From the NCBI RefSeq assembly GCF_000187465.1, contig NZ_GL732439.1, forward strand, positions 211,341 to 275,340: a DNA stretch of 64,000 bases, read 5' to 3'. A program made the position numbers and the translations under genes. The notes below the pieces were generated by a model that saw nothing but the letters and a program-made list of their open reading frames with translations, was not told where the DNA came from and searched no databases. Source of the stretch: Streptococcus infantis ATCC 700779. Lineage in GTDB: Bacteria > Bacillota > Bacilli > Lactobacillales > Streptococcaceae. Below, piece by piece: positions 38,091-47,357 of this stretch. Each line of letters begins with the position of its first letter. Within the stretch, counting starts at the first letter, position 1.

Positions 38091-38730
38091 ACAAACATAT
38101 TTAACAAAGGGCTCTTTTGCCCTTTTACTATTTGTAATTCTGGGTTATGTCGTTAAGTTTTATCCAGAACAATTGATACCATTTGATTCGTCTATCCAGA
38201 CAGCAATCCGTGGAGATTTACCAGCTATATTGACAACTATCTTTCGAGGGATTACTCGTCTGATTGACTTACCAATCGTTATTTCTTGGGCAATTCTATT
38301 GACTGTTATTTTTTATCTGAAAAAGTGGAAGTCAGAAAGCCTTTTAGTAGCTGGCAATCTTAGTTTGGCTGGAATTTTAATTGTGTCCTTAAAATACATC
38401 TATCAACGTCCCCGACCTGAAATTTTACACTTGGTCGAAGAAGAGGGCTTTTCTTTCCCTAGTGGTCACTCGCTAGCAGTAACCCTCCTAATCGGTTCTC
38501 TAATTATCATTGTGGGACAGAGAGTGAAAGATAGGACTGTAAAGCTCATTCTCCAGATTTTACTGGGAATCTATCTAGTAAGTGTAATCATTTCCAGAGT
38601 CTATCTGGGAGTTCATTACCCATCAGATGTTCTTGCCAGTCTCTGTCTGGGTCTTGGAATTCTATTCATTGAATTTCCATTTTATGACAAACTTCGCTTT
38701 CAATGGCGCTTTACAGGCAAACAAAAGTAG
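38080..38730 (+). CDS. PAP2-family phosphatase
   Basis: 216 residues, about six helices. Type 2 phosphatidic acid phosphatase motifs: KYIYQRPRPE (KxxxxxxRP), FPSGHS and SRVYLGVHYPSDV (SRxxxxxHxxxD). Substrate could be undecaprenyl diphosphate, as for PgpB/BcrC, or another lipid phosphate; not decidable from sequence. Translationally coupled to ribU. uppP, the unrelated classic enzyme, is at 51748. Confidence 0.88.
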   Translation: MKDKQTYLTKGSFALLLFVILGYVVKFYPEQLIPFDSSIQTAIRGDLPAILTTIFRGITRLIDLPIVISWAILLTVIFYLKKWKSESLLVAGNLSLAGILIVSLKYIYQRPRPEILHLVEEEGFSFPSGHSLAVTLLIGSLIIIVGQRVKDRTVKLILQILLGIYLVSVIISRVYLGVHYPSDVLASLCLGLGILFIEFPFYDKLRFQWRFTGKQK

Positions 38731-38756
38731 ATATTAACTCTTCTTGAGGAGAAAAA

Positions 38757-39176
38757 ATGGAAGTCAAGATAAAAAATCTTCATCCAACTCAACTATACTT
38801 ATCAGAAAAGAAGTTGCAAGATATCCAGATGCTTTATCAGTCGGCTGAAATCATCAATATGGATCCAATCAGTGTTCTTGCATTTGGAGATCGCTTGCTG
38901 ATTACAGATGGGCATCACAGAGCTTACCAAGCTTTGTTAGCAGGTCGGGATACGATTTTTGCTGAGTGGGATAAAGATGGTGGTGATGAACTATATCATC
39001 TCTATGCACAAGCTTGTGAGGAAAGAAAGATTTACTCTGTTCTGGATTTAAAAAATCATATCTTAGCCCAAGATGAGTATGAAGCAAAATGGTATAACTG
39101 GTGTGATGGTTTTAATCAAGCAGCGGAGCTAGTATTAGGAGTAGAAAATGATGACAAAAATCATTCAGATAGATGA
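38757..39176 (+). CDS. Small ParB/sulfiredoxin-like fold protein
   Basis: 139 residues. LYLSEKKLQDI, then INMDPISVLAFGDRLLITDGHHRAYQALLAG matches the core of the ParB/Srx nuclease-like fold, in which the D-G-H-H-R motif (about 53-57) binds a phosphate or nucleotide. There is no HTH, so it is not a partition protein. Trp-rich C-terminus (EAKWYNWCDGF). Overlaps the next gene by 29 bp, implying a coupled pair. Biological role unknown. Confidence 0.6.
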   Translation: MEVKIKNLHPTQLYLSEKKLQDIQMLYQSAEIINMDPISVLAFGDRLLITDGHHRAYQALLAGRDTIFAEWDKDGGDELYHLYAQACEERKIYSVLDLKNHILAQDEYEAKWYNWCDGFNQAAELVLGVENDDKNHSDR

Positions 39177-39636
39177 TTCCCTACGTCTAGTTCCTTATTT
39201 TTTAGCAGATCATCAGGATGCAGCTTTGGCCTGGTATCAAGATGTGGATTTGGTTGAATTTGTAGATGGAGTCAGAAGCCCCTATAATGTAGAAAAATTG
39301 AATGCTATGTATTCCTATTTAGAAAAACACGGGGATTTGTTTTGGATTGAGTTTAGAGAAAAGGGAGAGTGGTTTCCAATTGGGGATGTAACCTTATCTC
39401 AGGAGAATCTTCCTATTGTGATTGGCAATCCGACTTATCAACATCAAGGAATTGGACGCAAGGTATTGAAGACTTTGATTGATCTAGCTCGGAAAAAGGG
39501 TTGGAAACAATTGAAAGTTCAAGAAATCTATGATTTCAATTATGCCTCCAGACGATGTTTTGAGTCCCTTGGATTTGTGGAAAGTGGAAGTACTGAAAAA
39601 GGGAAAAGCCTGCTCTTAAAACTGGATTCCTACTAA
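39148..39636 (+). CDS. GNAT family N-acetyltransferase
   Basis: 162 residues. The GNAT core is clear: PIVIGNPTYQHQGIGRKVLKTLIDLARKKGWK (about 90-121; acetyl-CoA loop QHQGIG) followed by V-x-E-I-Y and a C-terminal ASRRCFESLGFVE. FWIEFREKGEWFPIGDVTL is the central beta hairpin. Two adjacent ATG codons; 39148 or 39151 may be used. Coupled to the ParB-like gene; substrate unknown. Confidence 0.82.
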   Translation: MMTKIIQIDDSLRLVPYFLADHQDAALAWYQDVDLVEFVDGVRSPYNVEKLNAMYSYLEKHGDLFWIEFREKGEWFPIGDVTLSQENLPIVIGNPTYQHQGIGRKVLKTLIDLARKKGWKQLKVQEIYDFNYASRRCFESLGFVESGSTEKGKSLLLKLDSY

Positions 39637-39656
39637 ACTTTATTATTTCTTATAAT

Positions 39657-39681
39657 CGCTCAAAACAGAGCGGTTTTTTGT
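39657..39681 (+). terminator. Terminator after the GNAT gene
   Basis: CGCTC-aaaaca-GAGCG followed by GTTTTTTG. Confidence 0.78.
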
Positions 39682-39761
39682 TTGTAGTTCAGAACTCTTT
39701 CACGAAAGAAATAATAGCCAAATTCAGTAATAAAATTTCTCTAAAAATAGAATTTTTCTCT

Positions 39762-39789
39762 TGCATTTGAGATAGATTAGTGTATAATA
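39762..39789 (+). promoter_or_regulatory. rplK-rplA promoter
   Basis: TTGCAT (39762-39767), 16-bp spacer, TATAAT (39784-39789). Confidence 0.8.
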
Positions 39790-39813
39790 GTGGGGTATGT
39801 GTAAAACATACTT

Positions 39814-39853
39814 GTGGGAGGTAAAAATCTCTAAATTACCGCCAAAACCACAA
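39814..39853 (+). promoter_or_regulatory. Candidate ribosomal protein L1 binding site in the rplK leader
   Basis: TGTGGGAGGTAAAAATC followed by CCGCCAAAACCACA can form a stem with a GGGAGGT-AAAATC asymmetric loop, the pattern of L1 targets in 23S rRNA and its own mRNA. A near-copy occurs before rplA. L1 would repress translation of the L11-L1 operon when rRNA is limiting. Confidence 0.5.
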
Positions 39854-39867
39854 AGGAGGATTTAAAA

Positions 39868-40293
39868 ATGGCTAAAAAAGTCGAAAAACTTGTAAAATTG
39901 CAAATCCCTGCTGGTAAAGCTACACCAGCTCCACCGGTTGGACCTGCTCTTGGTCAAGCTGGTATCAACATCATGGGATTCACAAAAGAGTTCAACGCTC
40001 GTACAGCTGATCAAGCTGGTATGATCATTCCAGTTGTTATCTCAGTATACGAAGATAAATCATTTACTTTCGTTACTAAAACACCACCAGCTGCTGTTCT
40101 TTTGAAAAAAGCTGCAGGTGTTGAAAAAGGATCAGGTACACCTAACAAAACTAAAGTTGCTACAGTTACTCGTGCACAAGTACAAGAAATTGCAGAAACT
40201 AAGATGCCAGATTTGAACGCTGCAAACATTGAGTCTGCAATGCGTATGATCGAAGGTACTGCTCGTTCTATGGGATTCACTGTTGTTGACTAA
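39868..40293 (+). CDS. rplK: 50S ribosomal protein L11
   Basis: 141 residues. Part of the GTPase-associated centre on 23S rRNA and the target region for thiopeptides. N-terminal [25 protein letters not shown], with the conserved Pro-rich switch. C-terminal RNA-binding domain ends [12 protein letters not shown]. Strong AAAGGAGG ribosome-binding site. Confidence 0.98.
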   Translation: MAKKVEKLVKLQIPAGKATPAPPVGPALGQAGINIMGFTKEFNARTADQAGMIIPVVISVYEDKSFTFVTKTPPAAVLLKKAAGVEKGSGTPNKTKVATVTRAQVQEIAETKMPDLNAANIESAMRMIEGTARSMGFTVVD

Positions 40294-40344
40294 TCAATAA
40301 CTTCCCTATATAACCCGCAAGACTTCATCATTTCGAGAAGTGAC

Positions 40345-40371
40345 GTGGGAGATGAAAATCGATTGAACCAC
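40345..40371 (+). promoter_or_regulatory. Second candidate L1 site, between rplK and rplA
   Basis: GTGGGAGATGAAAATC plus GATTGAACCAC forms a stem GTGG/CCAC with the same GGGAG-AAAATC internal loop as the leader site. Two separate L1 sites in one operon would allow separate translational control of L11 and L1. Confidence 0.5.
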
Positions 40372-40389
40372 TTACAAGGAGAATAGAAA

Positions 40390-41079
40390 ATGGCTAAAAA
40401 AAGCAAACAACTTCGTGCTGCTCTTGAGAAAATCGACAGCACAAAAGCATACAGCGTAGAAGAAGCTGTAGCTCTTGCAAAAGAAACTAACTTTGCAAAA
40501 TTTGACGCAACTGTAGAAGTTGCATACAACTTGAACATCGACGTGAAAAAAGCTGACCAACAAATCCGTGGAGCAATGGTATTGCCAAACGGTACTGGTA
40601 AAACAGCTCGCGTTCTTGTATTTGCACGTGGTGCAAAAGCTGAAGAAGCTAAAGCTGCTGGTGCAGACTTCGTTGGTGAAGACGACCTTGTTGCTAAAAT
40701 CAACGACGGTTGGTTGGACTTCGACGTAGTTATCGCTACACCTGACATGATGGCTCTTGTTGGACGTCTTGGACGTGTCCTTGGACCACGTAACTTGATG
40801 CCAAACCCTAAAACTGGTACTGTAACAATGGATGTTGCTAAAGCAGTTGAAGAGTCTAAAGGTGGTAAAATTACTTACCGTGCTGACCGTGCAGGTATCG
40901 TACAAGCTATCATCGGTAAAGTTTCATTTGAAGCTGACAAGTTAGTAGAAAACTTCAAAGCATTCAACGAAACAATCCAAAAAGCTAAACCAGCTACTGC
41001 TAAAGGAACTTACGTAACAAGCTTGACAATCACAACTACTCAAGGTGTTGGTATCAAGGTTGACGTTAACTCACTTTAA
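40390..41079 (+). CDS. rplA: 50S ribosomal protein L1
   Basis: 229 residues. Builds the L1 stalk that moves deacylated tRNA from the E site; also an mRNA-binding autoregulator in other bacteria. Hallmarks: [35 protein letters not shown] and [10 protein letters not shown] at the end. A long antisense reading frame over it is a by-product of biased codon use. Confidence 0.98.
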   Translation: MAKKSKQLRAALEKIDSTKAYSVEEAVALAKETNFAKFDATVEVAYNLNIDVKKADQQIRGAMVLPNGTGKTARVLVFARGAKAEEAKAAGADFVGEDDLVAKINDGWLDFDVVIATPDMMALVGRLGRVLGPRNLMPNPKTGTVTMDVAKAVEESKGGKITYRADRAGIVQAIIGKVSFEADKLVENFKAFNETIQKAKPATAKGTYVTSLTITTTQGVGIKVDVNSL

Positions 41080-41092
41080 TTAGTAAATAATC

Positions 41093-41126
41093 AAAAGGTT
41101 GGGACAATTTGTCTCAACCTTTTTTC
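41093..41126 (+). terminator. Terminator of rplK-rplA
   Basis: AAAAGGTTGGGACA pairs with TGTCTCAACCTTTT, then TTTTCT. Confidence 0.9.
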
Positions 41127-41190
41127 TATTAAAAGGTAAAAATACATATAAACTTTCTAATCTATTTGATAGTGTAAAGTATCTAGATAG

Positions 41191-41205
41191 AAAATTCAGA
41201 AAATT
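41191..41205 (+). promoter_or_regulatory. CodY box upstream of ilvB
   Basis: AAAATTCAGAAAATT matches the CodY consensus AATTTTCWGAAAATT at 13 of 15 positions and lies 12 bp before the -35. CodY represses branched-chain amino-acid synthesis when isoleucine, leucine, valine and GTP are plentiful. Confidence 0.75.
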
Positions 41206-41217
41206 GTTTCTTTTGTC

Positions 41218-41245
41218 TTGAAAATTTTTGAAAAAATGGTATTAT
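41218..41245 (+). promoter_or_regulatory. ilvBN promoter
   Basis: TTGAAA (41218-41223), 16-bp spacer, TATTAT (41240-41245). About 37 nt leader, too short for an attenuation peptide, so repression by CodY is the likely control. Confidence 0.65.
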
Positions 41246-41282
41246 AGAAACAAGTCATTTTAAGAGAAGAGAAAGGGGAACG

Positions 41283-42983
41283 ATGGAGAAACTCATTTTA
41301 GACTCACCAAAGTCAGGTTCGGAACTCGTTTTGGAAACGCTCCGTGACCTAGGAATCGATACGATTTTTGGTTATCCAGGCGGGGCTGTATTGCCTTTAT
41401 ATGATGCTATTTATAATTTTAAAGGCATCCGCCATATTCTAGGTCGCCATGAACAGGGATGTCTTCATGAAGCAGAAGGTTATGCTAAGTCAACAGGGAA
41501 ACTTGGTGTCGCAGTCGTCACAAGTGGACCAGGAGCTACAAATGCCATTACGGGTATTGCAGATGCTATGAGCGACAGCGTTCCTCTTTTGGTTTTTACA
41601 GGTCAAGTGGCAAGAGCGGGTATCGGTAAAGATGCTTTCCAGGAAGCAGATATCGTCGGTATTACCATGCCAATTACCAAATACAACTATCAGGTTCGTG
41701 AGACAGCAGATATTCCACGTGTGATTACAGAGGCTGTACATATTGCGACTACGGGTCGCCCAGGGCCAGTTGTTATTGACTTGCCAAAAGACGTTTCTGC
41801 TCTTGAAACGGATTTTGTCTATTCTTCAGAGATAGATTTACCAAGTTATCAACCAACTTTAGAGCCTAATGAGATGCAAATCAAGAAGATCTTGAAGCAA
41901 CTCTCTAAAGCTAAGAAGCCAGTTTTGTTAGCTGGTGGTGGAATTAGCTATGCAGAGGCTGCTGCGGAGTTAAATGAATTTGCAGAACGTTACCAAATTC
42001 CTGTTGTAACAACACTTTTGGGACAAGGGACTATTGCCACTAGTCACCCGCTTTTCTTAGGTATGGGTGGAATGCATGGTTCATTTGCAGCAAATATAGC
42101 TATGACAGAAGCTGATTTTATGATTTCGATTGGGTGTCGCTTTGACGACCGTTTGACTGGTAATCCTAAGACATTTGCGAAGAATGCCAAAGTAGCGCAT
42201 ATTGATATCGATCCAGCAGAGATTGGTAAGATTATCGCTGTTGATATCCCAGTTGTCGGAGATGCTAAAAAGGCCTTACAGCAGTTACTAGCGGAGCCAA
42301 TCGTTCGTAACAATACTGAAAAATGGATTGAAAAAGTTACCAAAGATAAGAATCGTGTTCGTTCTTATGATAAGAAGGAACGTGTCGTCCAACCACAAGC
42401 GGTTATTGAACGTATAGGCGAATTGACTAAGGGTGATGCCATTGTCGTAACTGACGTCGGACAACACCAAATGTGGACAGCTCAATACTATCCATACCAA
42501 AACGAGCGTCAACTCGTAACTTCAGGTGGACTAGGAACCATGGGATTTGGAGTTCCTGCAGCCATTGGAGCAAAAATTGCCAATCCAGATAAGGAGGTCG
42601 TGCTCTTTGTCGGTGATGGTGGTTTCCAAATGACCAATCAGGAATTGGCAATCTTGAACATCTACAAGATTCCAATCAAGGTCATCATGCTTAATAACCA
42701 TTCACTTGGGATGGTTCGTCAATGGCAAGAAGCCTTCTACGATGGTCGAACATCAGAGTCAGTCTTTGACAGCCTCCCAGATTTCCAATTGATGGCTCAA
42801 GCCTATGGAATTAAGAATTATAAATTTGATAATCCTGAAACCTTAGAAAAGGATTTGGAAGTCATTTTGGAAGATGTACCAATGTTTATCGAGGTAGATA
42901 TTTCTCGTAAAGAGCATGTTTTACCAATGGTACCAGCTGGTAAGAGTAATCATGAGATGTTGGGGGTGAAGTTTAATGCGTAG
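41283..42983 (+). CDS. ilvB: Acetolactate synthase large subunit
   Basis: 566 residues, TPP-dependent. Condenses two pyruvates, or pyruvate and 2-oxobutyrate, in valine/leucine and isoleucine synthesis. N-terminal GYPGGAVLPLYDA with the catalytic Glu in GRHEQGC (about 59). TPP-binding GDGGFQMTNQELAILNIYKIPIKVIMLNN near residues 440-470. Overlaps ilvN by 8 bp; clear GGGG ribosome-binding region. Confidence 0.97.
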   Translation: MEKLILDSPKSGSELVLETLRDLGIDTIFGYPGGAVLPLYDAIYNFKGIRHILGRHEQGCLHEAEGYAKSTGKLGVAVVTSGPGATNAITGIADAMSDSVPLLVFTGQVARAGIGKDAFQEADIVGITMPITKYNYQVRETADIPRVITEAVHIATTGRPGPVVIDLPKDVSALETDFVYSSEIDLPSYQPTLEPNEMQIKKILKQLSKAKKPVLLAGGGISYAEAAAELNEFAERYQIPVVTTLLGQGTIATSHPLFLGMGGMHGSFAANIAMTEADFMISIGCRFDDRLTGNPKTFAKNAKVAHIDIDPAEIGKIIAVDIPVVGDAKKALQQLLAEPIVRNNTEKWIEKVTKDKNRVRSYDKKERVVQPQAVIERIGELTKGDAIVVTDVGQHQMWTAQYYPYQNERQLVTSGGLGTMGFGVPAAIGAKIANPDKEVVLFVGDGGFQMTNQELAILNIYKIPIKVIMLNNHSLGMVRQWQEAFYDGRTSESVFDSLPDFQLMAQAYGIKNYKFDNPETLEKDLEVILEDVPMFIEVDISRKEHVLPMVPAGKSNHEMLGVKFNA

Positions 42984-43452
42984 AATGTTAACAGCCAAAC
43001 TTCAAAACCGGTCAGGAGTTCTCAATCGTTTTACCGGTGTCTTGTCTAGACGCCAAGTTAATATTGAGAGTATCTCGGTAGGGGCGACAGAAAATCCTAA
43101 TGTGTCAAGGATTACCATTATCATTGATGTTGCATCTCACGATGAAGTAGAGCAAATCATCAAACAACTCAACCGTCAGGTCGACGTTATTCGTGTCCGT
43201 GATATCACAGATAAACCACACCTCGAGCGTGAAGTGATTCTGATCAAGGTCTCAGCACCAGCTGAGAAGCGAGCAGAAATTTTAGCTATTATCCAGCCTT
43301 TCCGTGCAACTGTTGTTGATGTGGCTCCGAGCTCCATTACTGTTCAGATGACTGGGAATGCTGAAAAGAGTGAAGCTTTGATTCGGGTTATTCGACCATA
43401 CGGTATCAAGAATATCGCTCGTACGGGTGCAACTGGATTTACCCGCGATTAA
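42976..43452 (+). CDS. ilvN: Acetolactate synthase small (regulatory) subunit
   Basis: 158 residues. Two ACT domains: RSGVLNRFTGVLSRRQVNIESISVG near the N-terminus binds valine for feedback inhibition, and the second covers about 80-158. Translationally coupled to ilvB. Its TAA is immediately followed by a BOX element. Confidence 0.96.
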   Translation: MRRMLTAKLQNRSGVLNRFTGVLSRRQVNIESISVGATENPNVSRITIIIDVASHDEVEQIIKQLNRQVDVIRVRDITDKPHLEREVILIKVSAPAEKRAEILAIIQPFRATVVDVAPSSITVQMTGNAEKSEALIRVIRPYGIKNIARTGATGFTRD

Positions 43453-43555
43453 TACTCTTCGAAAATCAAATTCAAATCACGTCAGCTTTGCCTTGCCGTA
43501 CTCAAGTACAGCCTGCGCCTAGCTTCCTAATTTGCTCTTTGATTTTCATTGAGTA
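43453..43555. repeat. BOX element (boxA-boxC form)
   Basis: Starts TACTCTTCGAAAATCAAA, contains ACGTCAGCTTTGCCTTGCCG (boxA core) and ends GCTCTTTGATTTTCATTGAG TA (boxC). The ends pair to form a long stem (GAAAATCAAA with TTTGATTTTC). About 103 bp, consistent with one A and one C module and no B repeats. BOX elements are non-autonomous repeats of S. pneumoniae and close relatives. It lies inside the ilv operon between ilvN and ilvC. Confidence 0.92.
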
Positions 43556-43577
43556 AAAAATAACTTAAGTTTGTTAA

Positions 43578-44642
<1,065 letters not shown>

Positions 44643-44663
44643 TTTTTGAGAATAAAAATAGAA

Positions 44664-44698
44664 GGCGAGTTGGGGGGTACCTAACCCGCTTTTTATCT
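44664..44698 (+). terminator. Imperfect terminator-like hairpin between ilvC and ilvA
   Basis: GCGAGTTGGG pairs with CCTAACCCGC (one mismatch, one G-T), followed by TTTTTAT. May attenuate rather than block transcription into ilvA, whose RBS is only about 15 bp away. Confidence 0.55.
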
Positions 44699-44722
44699 TG
44701 AAAAAGAATCAAGGAGAAGATT

Positions 44723-45973
44723 ATGCTTAGTGCAAAAGATGTGGTGAAGGCCCACAAGGTTCTGAGTGGTGTCGTAGCCAATACACCACTTGACTACGAT
44801 CATTATTTATCAGAAAAATACGGTGCTAAAATTTATCTCAAAAAAGAAAATGCTCAACGAGTCCGCTCTTTTAAAATTCGTGGAGCTTATTATGCCATCT
44901 CACAATTGACTAAGGAAGAACGTGAACGTGGTGTAGTGTGCGCATCAGCGGGAAATCACGCTCAAGGTGTTGCCTACACTTGTAACGAGATGAAAATTCC
45001 TGCAACAATCTTTATGCCAATTACAACGCCTCAACAAAAAATTGGTCAGGTTCGTTTCTTTGGTGGAGATTTTGTAACCATCAAATTGGTAGGAGATACC
45101 TTTGATGCTTCGGCTAAGGCAGCTCAAGACTATACAGTTGCTGAAAATCGTACCTTTATTGATCCCTTTGATGATCCCTATGTTCAAGCTGGTCAAGGAA
45201 CAGTGGCTTATGAAATTTTAGAAGAAGCGCGAAAAGAATCCATTGATTTTGATACCGTCTTGGTGCCTGTAGGAGGTGGAGGACTCATTGCAGGAGTTTC
45301 TACTTATATAAAGGAAACGAATCCGGCTATTGAAGTTCTGGGTGTAGAAGCTAACGGAGCTCGTTCCATGAAGGCAGCATTTGAGGCTGGAGGTCCGGTT
45401 AAACTCAAAGAAATTGATAAGTTTGCAGACGGGATTGCTGTGCAGAAGGTTGGACAATTGACCTATGAAGCAACCCGTAAAAATGTTGAAACGCTTATCG
45501 GAGTGGATGAAGGTTTAATCTCTGAGACCTTGATAGATCTATACTCTAAACAGGGGATTGTAGCTGAGCCTGCAGGTGCTGCTAGTGTGGCGGCCTTGGA
45601 AGTACTGTCAGATTATATAAAGGGTAAGACTATTTGTTGTATTATCTCTGGAGGAAATAACGATATCAACCGTATGCCAGAGATGGAAGAGCGTGCCTTG
45701 ATTTATGATGGCATCAAGCATTACTTTGTGGTAAACTTCCCACAACGTCCAGGTGCACTTCGCGAGTTTGTAAATGATATTTTAGGACCGAATGACGACA
45801 TCACTCGTTTTGAGTATATTAAACGTGCCAGCAAGGGAACAGGACCAGTCTTAATCGGGATTGCTCTTGCTAACAAGCATGATTATGCGGGCTTGATTCA
45901 CCGAATGGAGAAATTTGATCCGTCTTATATTAACTTGAATGGGAATGAAACTCTATATAATATGCTTGTTTAA
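44723..45973 (+). CDS. ilvA: Threonine ammonia-lyase (biosynthetic)
   Basis: 416 residues, PLP fold type II. Deaminates threonine to 2-oxobutyrate, the entry to isoleucine. PLP-Lys in VRSFKIRGAYYA (about 57), phosphate-binding GGGGLIAG, and one C-terminal ACT-like regulatory domain (about 325-416; FPQRPGALREFVNDILG). The single ACT-like domain makes it shorter than the E. coli enzyme. With ilvBNC it supplies isoleucine and valine precursors; ilvD and ilvE are not in the window. Confidence 0.95.
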   Translation: MLSAKDVVKAHKVLSGVVANTPLDYDHYLSEKYGAKIYLKKENAQRVRSFKIRGAYYAISQLTKEERERGVVCASAGNHAQGVAYTCNEMKIPATIFMPITTPQQKIGQVRFFGGDFVTIKLVGDTFDASAKAAQDYTVAENRTFIDPFDDPYVQAGQGTVAYEILEEARKESIDFDTVLVPVGGGGLIAGVSTYIKETNPAIEVLGVEANGARSMKAAFEAGGPVKLKEIDKFADGIAVQKVGQLTYEATRKNVETLIGVDEGLISETLIDLYSKQGIVAEPAGAASVAALEVLSDYIKGKTICCIISGGNNDINRMPEMEERALIYDGIKHYFVVNFPQRPGALREFVNDILGPNDDITRFEYIKRASKGTGPVLIGIALANKHDYAGLIHRMEKFDPSYINLNGNETLYNMLV

Positions 45974-46000
45974 TATCCTATAAAATTTTTATCATATCAT

Positions 46001-46029
46001 TTGCCTAACCTATATACGAGTGCTATAAT
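46001..46029 (+). promoter_or_regulatory. Promoter of the stomatin-like gene
   Basis: TTGCCT (46001-46006), 17-bp spacer, TATAAT (46024-46029). Confidence 0.7.
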
Positions 46030-46055
46030 GTAAGTGAAGAAAGGGGGAGATTCCC

Positions 46056-46952
46056 ATGGTTTTACAAGTTTTACTTGTTCTAGTGATTCTAATGCTTATT
46101 GTAGGAGCTATGTTAGTGAGCTCTGTTTATGTCGTTCGTCAACAGTCTGTTGCAATTATCGAACGATTTGGTAAGTATCAAAAGTTAAGTAATAGTGGTA
46201 TTCATCTACGGGCACCATTTGGCATTGACAAAATTGCAGCTCGTGTGCAGCTACGCCTTTTACAAAGTGAGATCGTGGTTGAAACCAAAACCCAAGATAA
46301 CGTTTTTGTGACTATGAATGTCGCAACTCAGTATCGTGTAAATGAGTTAAACGTTACAGACGCTTACTATAAATTGATGAGACCTGAAGCTCAAATCAAA
46401 TCTTATATTGAAGATGCATTGCGCTCATCTGTTCCTAAGTTAACTTTGGATGAATTGTTTGAGAAAAAAGATGAAATTGCATTAGAAGTTCAAAAACAAG
46501 TAGCGGAAGAAATGTCAACGTATGGGTATATTATCGTTAAGACGCTCATTACCAAAGTTGAGCCGGATGCAGAAGTCAAACAATCAATGAACGAGATTAA
46601 TGCTGCCCAACGTAAGAGAGTGGCAGCTCAAGAATTGGCTGAAGCAGATAAAATTAAGATCGTTACAGCGGCAGAAGCTGAGGCAGAAAAAGATCGCCTC
46701 CATGGTGTGGGGATCGCAGAGCAGCGAAAAGCAATTGTTGATGGACTTGCTGATTCTATTAAAGAGTTAAAAGGAGCCAATGTCGAATTAACTGAAGAAC
46801 AAATTATGTCAATACTATTAACCAATCAGTATTTGGATACATTGAATAATTTTGCAGATAAACAAGGAAATAATACAATATTCTTGCCAGCAAATCCTAA
46901 TGGAGTTGAAGATATTCGAACCCATATATTATCAGCTTTGAAAGCTAAATAA
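46056..46952 (+). CDS. Stomatin-like SPFH/band-7 membrane protein (QmcA-type)
   Basis: 298 residues. One N-terminal transmembrane helix (about 4-27), SPFH domain (about 28-190: RQQSVAIIERFGKYQKLSNSG; ETKTQDNVFVTMNVATQY) and a long Ala/Glu-rich coiled coil (about 190-240: AAQRKRVAAQELAEADK). Members organise membrane microdomains and often partner with NfeD or FtsH; no nfeD gene adjoins here. It belongs to a different SPFH subgroup from the YdjI-like protein at 22280. Confidence 0.88.
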   Translation: MVLQVLLVLVILMLIVGAMLVSSVYVVRQQSVAIIERFGKYQKLSNSGIHLRAPFGIDKIAARVQLRLLQSEIVVETKTQDNVFVTMNVATQYRVNELNVTDAYYKLMRPEAQIKSYIEDALRSSVPKLTLDELFEKKDEIALEVQKQVAEEMSTYGYIIVKTLITKVEPDAEVKQSMNEINAAQRKRVAAQELAEADKIKIVTAAEAEAEKDRLHGVGIAEQRKAIVDGLADSIKELKGANVELTEEQIMSILLTNQYLDTLNNFADKQGNNTIFLPANPNGVEDIRTHILSALKAK

Positions 46953-46995
46953 TTACAATCTTAACGCAATAATCTAGTTAATATATGTGTTTTAA

Positions 46996-47024
46996 TTGAC
47001 AAATATTATAAAAACATATAGAAT
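46996..47024 (+). promoter_or_regulatory. Promoter of the 71-residue ORF
   Basis: TTGACA (46996-47001), 17-bp spacer, TAGAAT (47019-47024). Confidence 0.65.
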
Positions 47025-47057
47025 GATGTTGCGTAAAGAAAAAAATAGGAGAATAAC

Positions 47058-47273
47058 ATGGCTAAGTCTAACTTTGAAAAAGTAGAAGCAGTTGTTAGCT
47101 GGGTTCGTGATAAGAAGATCACAGGGTATCGTATTTCTAAGGAAACGAATGCGCGTGAGATGTCTATCATTGCTTTGGCTCAAGGACGTGCGAAAGTTAA
47201 AAACATTTCCTTTGAAACAGCCCTCGGCTTAATTGATTTCTACAATAAAAATCATGAAAAATTTGAAGATTAG
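47058..47273 (+). CDS. Small conserved-looking protein with an HTH-like segment
   Basis: 71 residues, charged, no membrane segment. ITGYRISKETNAREMSIIALAQGRAKVKNISFETALGLIDFY (about 21-63) resembles a short helix-turn-helix of the XRE kind (ISKETN then a Ser/Leu-rich recognition helix). Good GGAG ribosome-binding site, its own promoter and its own terminator, so it is a real transcription unit. DNA binding is inference only. Confidence 0.65.
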   Translation: MAKSNFEKVEAVVSWVRDKKITGYRISKETNAREMSIIALAQGRAKVKNISFETALGLIDFYNKNHEKFED

Positions 47274-47285
47274 TCTTTGGATATA

Positions 47286-47312
47286 GGCAGGTTCGAAAAG
47301 AACCTGCCTTTT
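47286..47312 (+). terminator. Terminator after the 71-residue ORF
   Basis: GGCAGGTTC-gaaaa-GAACCTGCC followed by TTTT. Confidence 0.9.
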
Positions 47313-47327
47313 CATTTTAGGAAATAT

Positions 47328-47356
47328 AAAAAGACTGCAGGTTGCAGTCTTTTTTG
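47328..47356 (-). terminator. Terminator of the amino-acid ABC transporter operon
   Basis: AAAAAGACTGCA-ggt-TGCAGTCTTTTT, symmetrical; on the minus strand it ends the glnQ-like gene. Confidence 0.88.
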
Positions 47357-47357
47357 A

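Noticed and set aside
40290..40748. 152-codon minus-strand frame opposite rplA
   Set aside because: Ser/Ala/Phe-rich shadow without RBS; overlaps the L1 gene and another shadow frame.
40372..40905. 177-codon minus-strand frame opposite rplA
   Set aside because: Phe/Ser/Cys-rich antisense shadow created by the biased codons of L1; no RBS or plausible protein composition.
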